From NCBI GenBank assembly GCA_964304625.1, contig OZ199838.1, forward strand, positions 4,898,001-4,962,000: a stretch of 64,000 nt of DNA. Reading direction: 5' to 3'. This document shows, piece by piece, positions 51,101-62,405 of this stretch; within the stretch, counting starts at the first letter, position 1, and every line of letters begins with the position of its first letter. The notes beneath the pieces were generated by a model. The model saw nothing but the letters and a program-made list of their open reading frames with translations, did not search any database and was not told the DNA's origin. This stretch comes from Kudoa neothunni (Eukaryota > Cnidaria). Made by a program: the position numbers and the translations under genes.

Positions 51101-52856
51101 TTTAGCTTCTATGGTGACTCGAAAATCGTTAATGAATTAAGTCTAAAAATTACTCTGAAAAATTATAAACACGAGATGGGTTAAAATTTTAACTACGAAA
51201 AAACTTCGAGTCAATTTTGGTACAATTCTCTATATAGAAAATATTAAAAGTAGAGAAAGAGATCTTTAGGTTGAACTTAACGATTTTTAACTACTTAAAA
51301 CATTATTCATGGATCACTTTTGGACTTTTTAGTTATCAACGTAAAGACAATGATAAAATAAAAAAATTACTTTGTTTATCACTAATACATTAGCGTATCC
51401 TATTGAGGAATAATAATTAAAGAAGTATCTAAATCATAAAATCCATTTAAATGCCTCTAATATATAAAAAGGGGTATTTAACAAAAAATGGTTCTATTTG
51501 TTAGTAAAAGTATGCTCAAAAGTTATAAGAAAAATTATTCAACATATACATGGAATATAAGGAAAAAGTAAAAACAGCGGATGTTTTGCAAAGGAAAATA
51601 TTACATATGTAATCAAAGAACAATCGAATTTTGAATATATGCACGCGCCAAACGTGCATATTACCCAGCATTGTTAGCTGATTTGCCTTTTTTCAGGTCC
51701 CCAAGGGATCACATATAACCGGTCACCTATTATACTGTGGAAAAATTTTTACTTGCAAAATAAGTGTGCATATTGTAGTTTGAACAATTGTAAGTATATC
51801 TCTCACTCTACGTTTAATTTTATCGTGAGGATTTAAAATGGCAAATTTAAATATTTCTAGTAGCTAAAGTGAATGGGGGTTTAAATACACGTTTGCTATT
51901 TCATACAGGTTTCACTACCTCCTTGAGCACATTATTTAAGTTTATATTTATGAACTTTATTTAACTGAGATTTTATGTCTGAAAAATAATTTTCCCACAA
52001 AGATACAATAAAATCTGAGAATTCAAACGCATAATTGAATAATACATACTTATTTATTAATCACGACGGGATTACGCATTAAACGCCACCCGTCATAGCT
52101 AAAAACATAAGTTAACAATAAACTTAATTTAATACAATTATTTATATATTATAAAAAATTAATATTTTCTTTGTTATAAGTGTATTTTTAAACTAAGCGT
52201 ACAATAAGCATTGTTGACTGTATTTATATAATAACCTTTTTAGGACTGTTTGTTGTATTGAAGAGCCAGTGTTTGATGAGGAATTTCTGCCGAAAAAATG
52301 AGTTATTGAACGTTTCGCTACCTTTACATCTTCCAAATTTTTGTAAGAATTTTTCAGTTTCATCTCCGCCATTAGTTTCTCCTTTTCCTTCACATATAAC
52401 AAACTAACTGCATCATCAAATCCAATATCGCTTTCATCTTTGCAAAATCCTAATCAATAATAGATTAGATCAAATGGATAATATTTACATAAGTGGAAAT
52501 ATAAAAAATTTTTGTCTACAAAAAAGTGGCCAATTATTACCTGCATCAACCAACTCAACAAGAACCAAATGGTTGTGAGCCAAATATTTATTATTCTTTT
52601 TTTCCAGTCTGAACCATCGCTGTGATCGCAGAAACATTCTCAAATACAATTTCTGGCATTGTGGCTTGAGCGAACAATAATTATCAATTGTTTGCTGATA
52701 TTTTGATCTAGGTGCCTTGATCAATACACCAATATCGTCATCCATCGCTATATATTTAAGAAGATAGACAAAATCAAGATAGGTTCCATCGACGGTAGTC
52801 AATAGGGAATCAGCTGCAGTACTCGAATTCTCATCCAATATCAACTCATTTTCCAT
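48107..52856 (-). CDS. FAN1: FAN1 structure-specific nuclease
   Basis: FAN1 is the VRR-NUC endo/exonuclease recruited to interstrand crosslinks and able to trim 5' flaps. Ten exons (52541-52856, 52236-52449, 49936-50097, 49601-49877, 49288-49557, 49049-49243, 48690-49007, 48546-48641, 48257-48484, 48107-48220) keep phase throughout and give 729 residues. Landmarks: [20 protein letters not shown] near residue 65, a SAP-like region with [12 protein letters not shown] near 176, [40 protein letters not shown], and [12 protein letters not shown]. The nuclease core is GLPDLLLW, then [13 protein letters not shown]. Asp680, Glu695 and Lys697 keep the 15- and 2-residue spacing of the human triad. It lacks the N-terminal UBZ4 finger of vertebrate FAN1 (1017 aa). 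Intron 50098-52235 (2.1 kb) holds two MITEs; the other introns are 36-91 nt. Confidence 0.93.
50318..50345. repeat. Isolated Tigger-like terminus in a FAN1 intron
   Basis: TCTCTCTATTGCGTAATTAT closely matches TCTCTCTATTGCGTAAC at 42600 inside the left end of the Tigger-like element. No partner end was found nearby, so this is a fragment or a solo terminus. Confidence 0.4.
50479..51732. mobile_element. pogo-family non-autonomous element, copy B
   Basis: A 1254-bp copy of the same element as 7172-8440, in the same orientation, with TA at 50477-50478 and 51733-51734. The termini have drifted (CAATGGGAGACGG and, on the right, GGTCACCTATTA). Blocks such as TACCACTTGTTGAACACATT and AAATTACTCTGAAAAATTAT-type strings are shared with copy A. 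It lies inside a FAN1 intron. Confidence 0.85.
51867..52096. mobile_element. Internally deleted pogo-family copy C
   Basis: About 230 bp that match the left 170 bp and the right tip of copies A and B (TTGAGCACATTATTTAAGTT near the left, GACGGGATTACGCATTAAAC near the right). The middle is missing. It sits 135 bp from copy B in the same FAN1 intron. Confidence 0.6.
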
Positions 52857-53447
52857 TTTTTTTTTAACCTCACCTCACGTATCCTGCCCCATAAAGCACG
52901 TGATTTGTCCATTAAATGGCGTTTCGAATATCAAATGAGTTTCTTGTTGCTCAAAATATATCAGTGAATGCGATATATTTTCTCATATTATTAGTTTGAA
53001 TATTTTGATCCTTTTCTTAACAAAGCCCCCTAAGATTGTCATAATAGACATGCGCAAAAAATTTAAATGAACACTGTCGAAGATCCTAAGCCTATAGAAA
53101 ACGCATACAAGTCAAAATTTAGCCATCAGTTTGATTATAAGTATTAAAGATCTTTAAAAGCTATACTGATAGTATATCCGATCTAGTTTTAGTTGGTATC
53201 TTTTGGCGTTGAGTGTCATCAATAGATACCCCCATTTCAAATCTCGCCATGTTCACACTACAGACTATCTAAGTGTGTAAGAGTTGAAGTTGGTAGAAGT
53301 CGGTTAGAGTAGATGTTTAGACATTGTGACCCTGAAGGCATCATAAGAATTAAAAAACTGCATTGCAAGAATAGAACGTTTTTGATGCGAGCTTTTCGCT
53401 GTGTAAATTTTTAATATTTACCGGTGTTATCAAAAAAAATCGTAAAG

Positions 53448-53859
53448 ATGGAAAATTTTAAAAATGTATTTGTCATTGAAGAGATTGTTGTCGATCGAAA
53501 CAAACGACAGACCCACTCCAAAATGTACAATCTCAATTTTCATGACTATGGTCAAATTATCGAAGACTTTCGAGTTTATCCTCACTTAAAGAACAAGTGA
53601 CGCAATGAAGTCGTTTGGTCGTGGTCTCAATTATGCTTTAGGACTTCTTGTCGTATTATTAGAACCGCGGAATTTCAAGGTACCAAATGGTGGATTCCTT
53701 ATATGGGTAGATTTTTCTATTCCACTCAAACCATGGGTGTATGTTTTATCTTGATTGGATAAACTTTGGTTTTAATGCTGTTGCTTTTAGATTTTTGAAT
53801 TGATGGAACAAAAACTTAATAAGATACGAGACGCTCTTCCATTTGAAATGTTGGAATAA
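53448..53859 (+). CDS. Conserved-looking small protein, unidentified
   Basis: Three exons, 53448-53596, 53642-53738 and 53791-53859, with introns of 45 and 52 nt, make a 104-residue protein: MENFKNVFVIEEIVVDRNKR at the start, HSKMYNLNFHDYGQIIEDFR, then CRIIRTAEFQGTKWWIPYMG, and IFELMEQKLNKIRDALPFEM near the end. The aromatic-rich centre and regular phases make it a convincing host gene. I do not recognise the family and give no function. It is divergent from FAN1, about 590 bp away, so the two may share regulatory DNA. The first intron contains a TGA in frame, which is removed by splicing. Confidence 0.75.
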
Positions 53860-54407
53860 TGAAAATAATTCCATTTTGAATTTTTAATCCATTTTTTTCT
53901 TTATTATTATCCTTTTTCGACCACTATTTTTTCGCTTGCTGAATTATTGTTGTGTTCCTATATGAGGGCATAGTTTTGGTGATATTCCGGATTTTAAACC
54001 AAAATCCCCAAATTACTGACTTGTGCTTTAGCGTAGTAACTGTTTTACTTTTTGTATAGTCATTTTTTGAATATATATTGGTTATGTATTGAATTAAATT
54101 TTTATTATCGAATTAATTGGATCGGACTTATGAATAGTTAAGAACATATATGGTAATAATTTCCTCAAGAAGAGCCATTATTTAATGTAAAGCAAAATTA
54201 AATGTTTACTAGTGATAATAATTCAACCCCAGGTGTGTTTTTCATTAGAGTTAATCATTTCCAATTTTTTTATTGTAAAGGTGCACCAGGAATAATTGGC
54301 TACGACAGATTCTAGATCATAAATTTTATCTGTAACCTATAAATAGAAACTAAGGGGATTATAAAATAAATGTCGCGCGTGCGTGTGGTGTAATAAGAAT
54401 TAAATTA
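53860..54407. other. Spacer 3' of the 104-aa gene
   Basis: AT-rich DNA with poly-A signal-like motifs. Nothing else recognised. Confidence 0.4.
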
Positions 54408-54897
54408 CAGTGAAACCTCAGGTTCGACCAAAAATTTGGGGTCAGAAACACTTTTAAATTTGAACCACATAGAAAGGATATTCAGAATAACTCCAGGTGG
54501 AGCAAAAAACCGAGGAAACGAAATTCTATAAGGAGATTCACTCAATCAAATTGTGCGAACGTCATCGAAAGAAAACCTTTTTATCTATCGTATGACAACC
54601 AACAAATATTTATCCCATGTAACATGTGGATTATAAGGGTTGTAATACACCAACCTTATGCGCAATCGAGAGCGGAGCAGTATGGCACCACCGCCTTTTA
54701 GTGTTAATAACGCAGGTTCGAATCCCGATTCGGAGCTTGTGTTACATCGAATACCTCATTTTTATTATTATATTTAATGTTTATTTGTTATATATTTTTA
54801 AACACAAGGCATGTTTGTTTTTTTGATAAATATGAATAAAAATAGTCATTTATTTGATAAGCGGAACGGATTATGGTCGAAGTCCGAGGTTTCACTG
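54408..54897 (+). mobile_element. pogo-like MITE, copy 3, with a tRNA-like insert
   Basis: Starts CAGTGAAACCTCAGGTTCGA and ends GGTTTCACTG, flanked by TA (54406-54407 and 54898-54899). It has the best-kept ends of the three copies. The interior matches copies 1 and 2 except for about 125 bp of extra DNA at 54621-54747. Confidence 0.88.
54621..54747 (+). repeat. tRNA-like (SINE-type) insertion in the MITE
   Basis: Absent from MITE copies 1 and 2. It has an A box (GAGCGGAGCAGT) and a perfect B box (GGTTCGAATCC) 45 nt apart, as in a Pol III internal promoter. The T-stem pairs poorly and no clean acceptor stem forms, so it is a tRNA-derived repeat or pseudo-tRNA rather than a working tRNA gene. 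TGTAACA and TGTTACA sit near the two ends. Confidence 0.6.
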
Positions 54898-54899
54898 TA

Positions 54900-55384
54900 T
54901 TATGAAGTTATTTCAGATTTCTCTAATGAAATTTGAAATAAATTAGTTCGTAACATAGAATATAACATTTGTATCGAATATCAATAATCAATAATAAAAG
55001 AGAAATTATTTTAGGGTGAATAAAAACCAAACACAAAGACTTATTCGCTTAATATTTCACCTATCAGACTAATAATATACAGAGTCGAAAAAATATATAC
55101 GCAAATATAGAATTCATTATCGTCTTTTAGTAGAAATAAAATATTATTAAGTCCTTTTTTTAATTATAGTTCAGGTTATTTTCATTGATTTATCGAGAAT
55201 AATGATGATTCTATGCAAAAAATAATTGTCGATTACAATAACGTTTGAGTTGGATCCGATGTATAAAAAAAATCAGGTCTTCATCTCATATGTGCATGGT
55301 GTTTATTTTATGAACAAAAGGGAAAATTGCATCTCTGTGGCTCTCTATTTTGAATATTTTCACCAAACTAGTTCTAAATGTTAT
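54900..55384. other. AT-rich spacer
   Basis: No gene, exon or transposon end recognised. Confidence 0.4.
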
Positions 55385-55745
55385 AATTAGGGATCGAAGT
55401 TTACGATTACAATCAATTTTAGATGATTTAGTCACCAAATTTTTAAAGAAATATCGATGTTTATTTCCCTGAGATATTCTAAATCTTCCGAAAAACTTGA
55501 AGTCGGTAGTAATTTAAGGGAAATTGATAGTTTTCATGTCGAGTGGATTGGCATAGAGAAGATGGAAAATGAATCGGTCTGTAATATTGAAAGGTAAAAT
55601 TAACTCTACAACAAAACGGAATTTACAAACAAATAAAGTCAAAGAAACATATTTCTTTAAAAAAGCGTTTCAGCACATGTCTCTGTCCGGTATTTTTTAG
55701 AGAGAAGAAATGGCAAAATTAAGAAAAATTTAGTTTCATGTTATT
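55385..55745 (-). repeat. Dispersed repeat, copy 2
   Basis: Diverged inverted counterpart of 33360-33690. Shared blocks include GGGATCGAAG near the left and GTCCGGTATTTTTTAGAGAG near the right. Non-coding, family unknown. Confidence 0.6.
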
Positions 55746-56639
55746 ATTCGCAACGCTCTTCCGGTATCGCTTTTTGATGAAAAAGGATTTTTTTGAGATC
55801 TTGTTTTAATTTTTTAAAATTAAATGTCGAAAGCAGCAACACCTAATTATAATAATTCTTTATCTATGTGAAAACAAATGTAAATTAAGTTTAGGAAATT
55901 ATGACAAAAAATACGCATTAAAAATATTAAATAGCGTCATTTAAACGATATCATTTATTTTGATGTGTAATCGTTGCGTATTCTAAAAAAGATTTTTGTT
56001 AAAATATAATTTTTCATAGCTCAAAATTTTCTTATATATTTAAAAAAGTGATACATTTACCAATAATATGTATTATCTAAATCATTATTGTCATTTTTAT
56101 ATTTATATAATATGTCTACTTAACGCGCAAAATAATTGATTGATGTAAGCATATTGATTATATTAAACAATTATTTACAACTCAGACGTAAAATAAATTT
56201 ATAATTAATTTTAAGTATAGCGTGGCATTTTTATTTGGTTATGATATATACAAATAGGATCTTTATTTACTTTTCGTTTTCCTCCTAATTTGATTAATTT
56301 GATTATAGTGGCTAATAAAAAATATTTTAGAGCAGCTTTACTTTATAAATCATTATAACTAACTATTTAACATAATACATTATCTTCAAACCAAAAACAA
56401 AAAATTTTCGCAGGTAAAGCTTAGATAGTTAACAATAAAATTTTCTTATACTGAAAATTTGGTCCCCAAATATCCAATTTAGCAAAATTGTGCAATAAAA
56501 TAATTGTAAAAATCTATGTCCATTTATGTGCATAACAGAATATATATTTTTCTGTTGCATATACATCGTACATTATATTTGAAAACAAAATGAAAATCCG
56601 ACGAAAAGGCCAAGAATAGAATTAGAGATAAAAATCCAT
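55746..56639. other. Spacer 3' of ABHD11
   Basis: AT-rich DNA with long A/T runs. It contains the ABHD11 3' flank and nothing else I recognise. Confidence 0.4.
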
Positions 56640-57604
56640 TTAAACAGTCATAAGAAAATCATTAACAATATCAATAAGTTGTTCTCTTTGATGTATGTGA
56701 ATTAAATGTCCACAATTTTTTACTTCTACAAACTTTGCTTTAGGAAACAACTTTAGAATATAACTCCAGTGATTCTCGCTAAATAAACTGAATGAATTTT
56801 GGATAGTGGATAAAATTACGTTAAATAATTTGAATTCTCTCCTTTGACAAAAAGTGTAGGTCCATCAAAGGAGCAATTGGGTTGGAGATGAGGAAAATCG
56901 AAGAGATAGTTTAAACTTTCACGGAAAATCTGCCTGTTTATTTTCCAAACGAGCTTTTTTGTGTCCACAACAAATTTAATATTCATTAAAATCAGCTCAA
57001 CAGTATCGGCATTATGGAGATAGCCTTTCAGATGGTTACGAACGTCGTTGATTGTTTGAAACTGATCCAATTCTAACGAGCACATTGTATCTACTACTTT
57101 TTGATTATAAATTTGGTTTTTCTAAAAGCGTGTGTTAATTTATAATGTTTTGACACCAAAATCTCTAACTTTATTGGCAATTGTCGGAGCGATATCTAAA
57201 ACTATTAACGACTTCACATAGTCTGGGTTGGTCAGGGCCAAATAGCATGCAGTTTTACCGCCCATGCTGTGCCCAATGAAATTAGAGGGAATCAATTTAT
57301 ATTCGTTCATAAAATCCACCAAAAAATCTCCCATGAGTTCGTAGTTTATAATTTTTTGGTTGATCACATGGCTTCCATGGTTGGGCGCATCCAATGAGTA
57401 CGTCTCATAACCATATTTTGAATTCAGTGCAGAATTAAATGATATCCAGTTTGATTTTGAACCCAAAAACCCGTGTAAACATATAATTGGGGTTGAGTTG
57501 GAAAGTTTAGGATTGATCGGAAGATGAGAATAAATTGAAGGAGAATGTTGATGAAGTCTTCGTATCTTGGTTTTCAAAGCAAGTGACATCAGTGACGATC
57601 TCAT
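56640..57604 (-). CDS. ABHD11: ABHD11-like alpha/beta hydrolase
   Basis: ABHD11 is a mitochondrial serine hydrolase of the alpha/beta fold. Three exons (57155-57604, 56820-57121, 56640-56787) separated by introns of only 33 and 32 nt give 299 residues. The N-terminus (MRSSLMSLALKTKIRRLHQH) is basic and hydroxylated, as expected of a mitochondrial presequence. CLHGFLGSKSNW holds the oxyanion-hole HGF motif. DAPNHGSH and the nucleophile elbow GHSMGG (Ser near residue 113) follow. The acidic residue region is DGPTLFVKGENSNYL and the catalytic His is in NCGHLIH. The catalytic set looks complete and the length matches the family. Confidence 0.92.
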
Positions 57605-58101
57605 TTTCCTTCTAAAAGTTTTATTTAATGATTTATTAAGTAATAAAAACTTTAATTTTGTTTAAATATATTTTATATTCAAATCGTATAAACGTGTTTA
57701 ATTTATTTCGTTGGATTACGCGCATTGTCGGATGGGTAGAAATTATTTTTTAGGACTAATCAACATTTTATCATTGACTACATTTATATTTAAATTTGAT
57801 TTCTCTATTAAAATTGTTTTCATTTTTTCAGTGATAAAAATATTCAATAGACCCAGCTGCTATTTATAATTTTTAACCAATAATTTAATCTTAGTTGTTA
57901 CGCAAGCGCAATATCGATTGCGTACAGGGATGCCAATGGGGTTGAAAAAACCAAGGATGGATGGTCAAAAAATCCAAGATCGAGAAAAACGCTACTTTAA
58001 AGTACAACAACAAATAAAATCGTATCTATTAAAGTTTTTAATCTTCTTCCAAGTCTATAATTGCGTCTTCAGATATTAAATTTAAATTTATCGTCGTATT
58101 A
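57605..58101. other. ABHD11 upstream region
   Basis: AT-rich DNA with a patch at 57900-58000 of mixed composition. It presumably holds the ABHD11 promoter. No gene seen. Confidence 0.4.
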
Positions 58102-60093
58102 CAGTGGGTGACGGGTATTTGGCACCTTTAGAATATCTAACGAAATAAAATAACGTAGAAAATAATAACTATAAAAAAGATTTTAAATACATTATAAAAC
58201 TTATATTATTCAATTTAAAGAAATTTTCAAACAAAATTTAAAAATATAAATATGTTTTCAAGCGTTGATGGGTATTTGGCACTCTTTTCGCCCGGGTTAG
58301 ATATTAAATCACGTGCAACACTTCCGTTTTGTAAGACATGGCTGATAAAAAGTGTAAAAAGTGATATTCTATTAGGGGGAACATGATATCATCAGATTTT
58401 TTGAAAAGCAACCATCTAGAAATGGTAAAAGTCAAATTGTGAAGCATTTTAAACCTGCTTCAATATCTACCCTAAATGGAATTTTAGCAAAAAAAGCACA
58501 AATTATCAATTTTTATGAGAGTGGCTTAGTTAAAAAAATAGAAAAACTCTAAAAAAGGGAGATAATGATAAAACCGACAATCGCGTATACGAATGGTTCA
58601 CTTGGATGCGACAAAATAAATTGGAGCTTTCATCGCAACAGATTATCGACCATCGCAATGAAATCGGCAAGGAATTCTGTAAAGATTCGAAATGTGTCGG
58701 TTATGGATGGTTTCGCGGATTTAAAGATAGATTTAATCTCAGAAGATTTAACTTTCATGGAGATTCTAGTTCCGTGAGCGATGATGTTGTGTCTGACTGG
58801 AAATCTCAATTAGAATCTATAATGAAGAACTACAAAAGAAATGAGATCTTTAACTTGGATGAAACTGCTTTATTCTACCAACAACATCCAAATAAAAACT
58901 TAAAATTTTTTGTTTCTGTATATTGATACCGTTTAGTTTATACTAAGTTAATTAATATTGAGATGAATGTTTATCATTCATTACTAAACTAACTCATTTT
59001 TAATGTTAATATTTCAACTTTTGAAGTTTAATTGCGTGATAAGTCGATTTTTTTAGATTTCAAGAAGGAATGATATTTTATAGATTCTATTTAGGAAGAA
59101 GTTATATTTCGTCTAACGAGTCAAATCCCAAATGCACTAAACGGTCCAAACAACGAATAATGCTATTACTTGGGGCCTCCTTAACAGGAGAAAAGTTTGA
59201 GCCAATAGTCGTGGGCCATCATAGTCACCAAGATGTTTTAAAAATTTAAAACGAAAACCGATCCCTTATTACTCAAATAAAAATGCCTGGATGACCACTG
59301 AAATATTTACTCAATATTTAATCCAACAAAATCAAACATTCAAAAACAAAAATTTGAAAGTTTTATGTTTGGTGGACAATGCAAGCTGTCACCCTCCATT
59401 AAGTCTTTCCAACATTACGTTAATGTTTCTCCCAAAAAACACAACCTCTATACTCCAACCGATGGATCAGGGTGCAATCAATTCGTTCAAGTCGATTTAT
59501 AAGAAGAATTTTATTGAAAAATATATCGTTCACGCCAAAAATAACCTAGATATAAAGCCGATTGATATTTTGGATGCCTTGGTATTGATAAAGAAATCTT
59601 GAGAAAATGTCAGATCGCAGACAATATCAAATTGTTTTAGAAAGGTTGTCTTTATTTTCGAGGATAATAGTATTGAAATTCCCCCTGTTCCATCCGAAGA
59701 ATTAATTAATGTTGACCAGACTTGCAATGAGTTAATTCAAAAACAGTCATCTTCTGAAAAGGAAGAAGACGAAATTGAAAATATACCGTATGATTAAACA
59801 GAGGCATCAAAATATTTTGAATACCTAAAAGGCTATTTTAAACAATGCGGTTCTGATGTTTGGGATTCACTTTATCGAATTGAAATGGAACTTTATAAGA
59901 CATCGGAAAAAAGTACGATTCAAACAAAAATATTAGATTACTTTAGTAGTTCTAAGTAGATTTTGAATTATTAATAAACACTTGTTTTTATAATGTATGC
60001 GCGCGTCGTTAGGTGCCAAATAGCCAACATTGCGGGCTATTTGGAACTTTTCCCTCGGTCCCGTAGGGATTACGTAATACACGTCACCCACTG
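58102..60093 (+). mobile_element. pogo-family element with near-complete decayed transposase
   Basis: A 1992-bp element, CAGTGGGTGACGGGTATT at the left and ACGTCACCCACTG at the right, with TA on both sides (58100-58101 and 60094-60095). Plus-strand transposase pieces follow the CENP-B/pogo order. The HTH part contains IIRFFEKQPSRNGK, then VYEWFTWMRQNKLELS and YGWFRGFKDRF. The catalytic core has IFNLDETALFYQ, SLTGEKFEPIVVG, LCLVDNASCHPP and LQPMDQGAINSFKSIYKK. The C-terminal part ends ILDYFSSSK at about 59959. About five breaks, plus a 130-bp AT-rich insertion or intron near 58925-59055, interrupt it. It is the likely autonomous relative of copies A, B and C. Confidence 0.92.
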
Positions 60094-60264
60094 TATTGCA
60101 ATTTTTTAGCGCAAACACTCACTCATACATAATGTCTAGTATAGATCCATATGCTCACAATTAATTGTTTCATAGTTCAAAATATATTTTGAACTAACGT
60201 TTAAATTTTCCAATAATGTGCGACAATGTTTACTGAGTAATTATGTAATTGTTTCACGTTAAAC

Positions 60265-61269
60265 CAGTGGTTTGTAACCTTTTTCCGCGGACCCCTAATT
60301 TGTTTAAGGGCTTATCACAGACCCCACCTTGTTTTAATGCATAATCCAATTATACATATAAATATTTTACATTTTTGTTCCTATTGTTCATTTCAGTGAA
60401 TAAATTAAAAAGGATTTAAAATTATTTATCTATTACCCCCTATTTTTTAATATTTTTTATGTAAATTAATAATGTAGTTCTTTTGTTTTAAAATATGTAT
60501 TAAAAATTTTTAATCACTAATACGTGAATTATTTTTGTTATTAAAACAAAAAAATAAAAACCGTAAAATCCCTCCCTGTAATTTTTTTGAAATTATTGAA
60601 ATTCTAACCAAATATAGACAATGATGCATAATATTTTAAAATAAAAAATTTAATGAAATTTGTTGTATTATTATCTATACATGGGTAAATGTTTAAAAGT
60701 AAAATATAAAAATTTCTGAGTGAAAAATGTCCTCGTAATAATCGAAATATTTTTATTATACAAAATCTTTATTTTCGTTAATTATTGTGTTTAACATATT
60801 AAAAAGTTAATAAACGAAGAATTTGTATATAATAGAATGCGAGATTACTGTATAAATTCTATTTTTTTATAAATAATAGACATTAAAAAAATAATTAATG
60901 AGATTTTTGTAGTTTCTTTTTATCAATAAGTTCACAGAATTCCGACAAGTATTCGAAAGAACAACACGCATATAAGCGATTTCGTGATCTTTTCTATAGT
61001 AGCCAACATGGAAATCTAGTTTCGAAATAATAGCTCTTTGTAAAGGAGTAATCAATCTAATTGCATACTCTGCGACATTAAGAAGTATATTTTGGAAATT
61101 TTGCAATAAACATAAAATATTTATAAGAAACGATAACGCAAGAGTATATTTAAAATTTTTAATAATTACGTTAATGTTTAAAAATACCTAATTACAATGA
61201 ATGTATGACGATAAAATTGGATTCAGATTGGATTTAAATCACTCGCAGGCCCCAGATTAAGAACCGTTA
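60265..61269. mobile_element. hAT element, non-autonomous
   Basis: A perfect 8-bp duplication CGTTAAAC flanks it (60257-60264 and 61270-61277). The left end is CAGTGGTTTGTAACC and the right end, inverted, TAACGGTTCTTAATC. The ends match hAT termini of the CAGTGGTTCTCAACC kind. Its 1005-bp interior is AT-rich. A 79-codon minus-strand frame (60867-61106) is unidentified and is not a recognisable transposase. Confidence 0.88.
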
Positions 61270-61277
61270 CGTTAAAC

Positions 61278-62405
61278 AATCCAATGTGCTCCCATTCAAT
61301 ATCGTAAATCTTTAAACCCCGCATGATATAATCTGACTAGAATACGTTATTAAAAATATTAATATTAATGCCGCACACACAAAAAATTCGTGTTATTATT
61401 CAGTGTTTACAGATTTTCAATTAAACCCCAAGATTTTGTAAAACAAGAAAAAAACCCCTACGAACCCAATGTGCCCATAAAAATCTCAAGTCTTGGGGAA
61501 AAACCCAAGCCCTGGCAGCGCAAATCTGCCAAATTTTTATCCATTGAAAGTAGGCAAAGGTAATTTTATATATTCTACTACATTTATCTTTTTCTGGTCC
61601 TTCACTGCGCTTCTAGGGATTATAAATAATTAAATATTGTTAAAACTGGGCCTACATGAATATTATACTTCAGAAGAATTATAATATTCAAGCTGAATGT
61701 TTTAATTATATCAGATATAATCTATTATAATAAAGCAAACGGCAAAACGTAAAGCTTTAAAACTAATTACGATACCGGCAGATTAGTCATAATTTTGTTC
61801 GCATACTGTGTGATCAAAGGGAAATTTAATAAACATTCGTGGCATTTGAAAATATTTATATTAATTTTCCCCATATTCTATCAACGGTATTTTTCAAGTA
61901 AAGTTTATTTTCATTACGTTAAACCATCTTCAACAATTTCAAGTAGACTTAAGATAACATATACCTAGTTTGTTTGATATATGTTGTGATTTTCAACTGA
62001 AACCTTATAACCATCTATTTTTAATTCGAAATTACATTTACATATAAAAATTATAGCTGCCGTTTGCGCATTTGCGAAAAATATATGGTTTAATTAAGGA
62101 ACATGATCAGAACTAGAACTCGAAGACGTTGGCCTATCTATACTTAGCAAAGCCCTATTGTGAACGCTATTCGAATTTATTAATCAAACTATAAGCTTTT
62201 CATTCAGAAATTTCGCGCTCCAGTAATGATTATAATATTCAAACACGCCAATATAATAAAAGATCCACAAAAAAAACTACACTAAAATCTTGTTCTAAAA
62301 AAGTTTTATTAACATTTTTTTCGCTCATCACTAACAATCCTATAGATCAGATCATATCTACGATGATATCATCGAGCAAAACTTTTTCTGGGTCCACAGA
62401 TGAGT
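61278..62405. other. Spacer 3' of TFIIE-alpha
   Basis: AT-rich DNA. A short stretch at 61590-61630 resembles the right end of the pogo family but has no clear terminus. The last part is the TFIIE-alpha 3' flank. Confidence 0.4.

Noticed and set aside
53597-53600. In-frame TGA in the 104-aa gene as a possible selenocysteine codon
   Set aside because: A 45-nt GT-AG intron starts exactly here and its removal gives a smooth frame; no SECIS-like structure was sought or needed.
54650-54725. A functional tRNA gene
   Set aside because: A and B boxes are good but the T stem and acceptor stem do not pair, so it is better called a tRNA-derived repeat.
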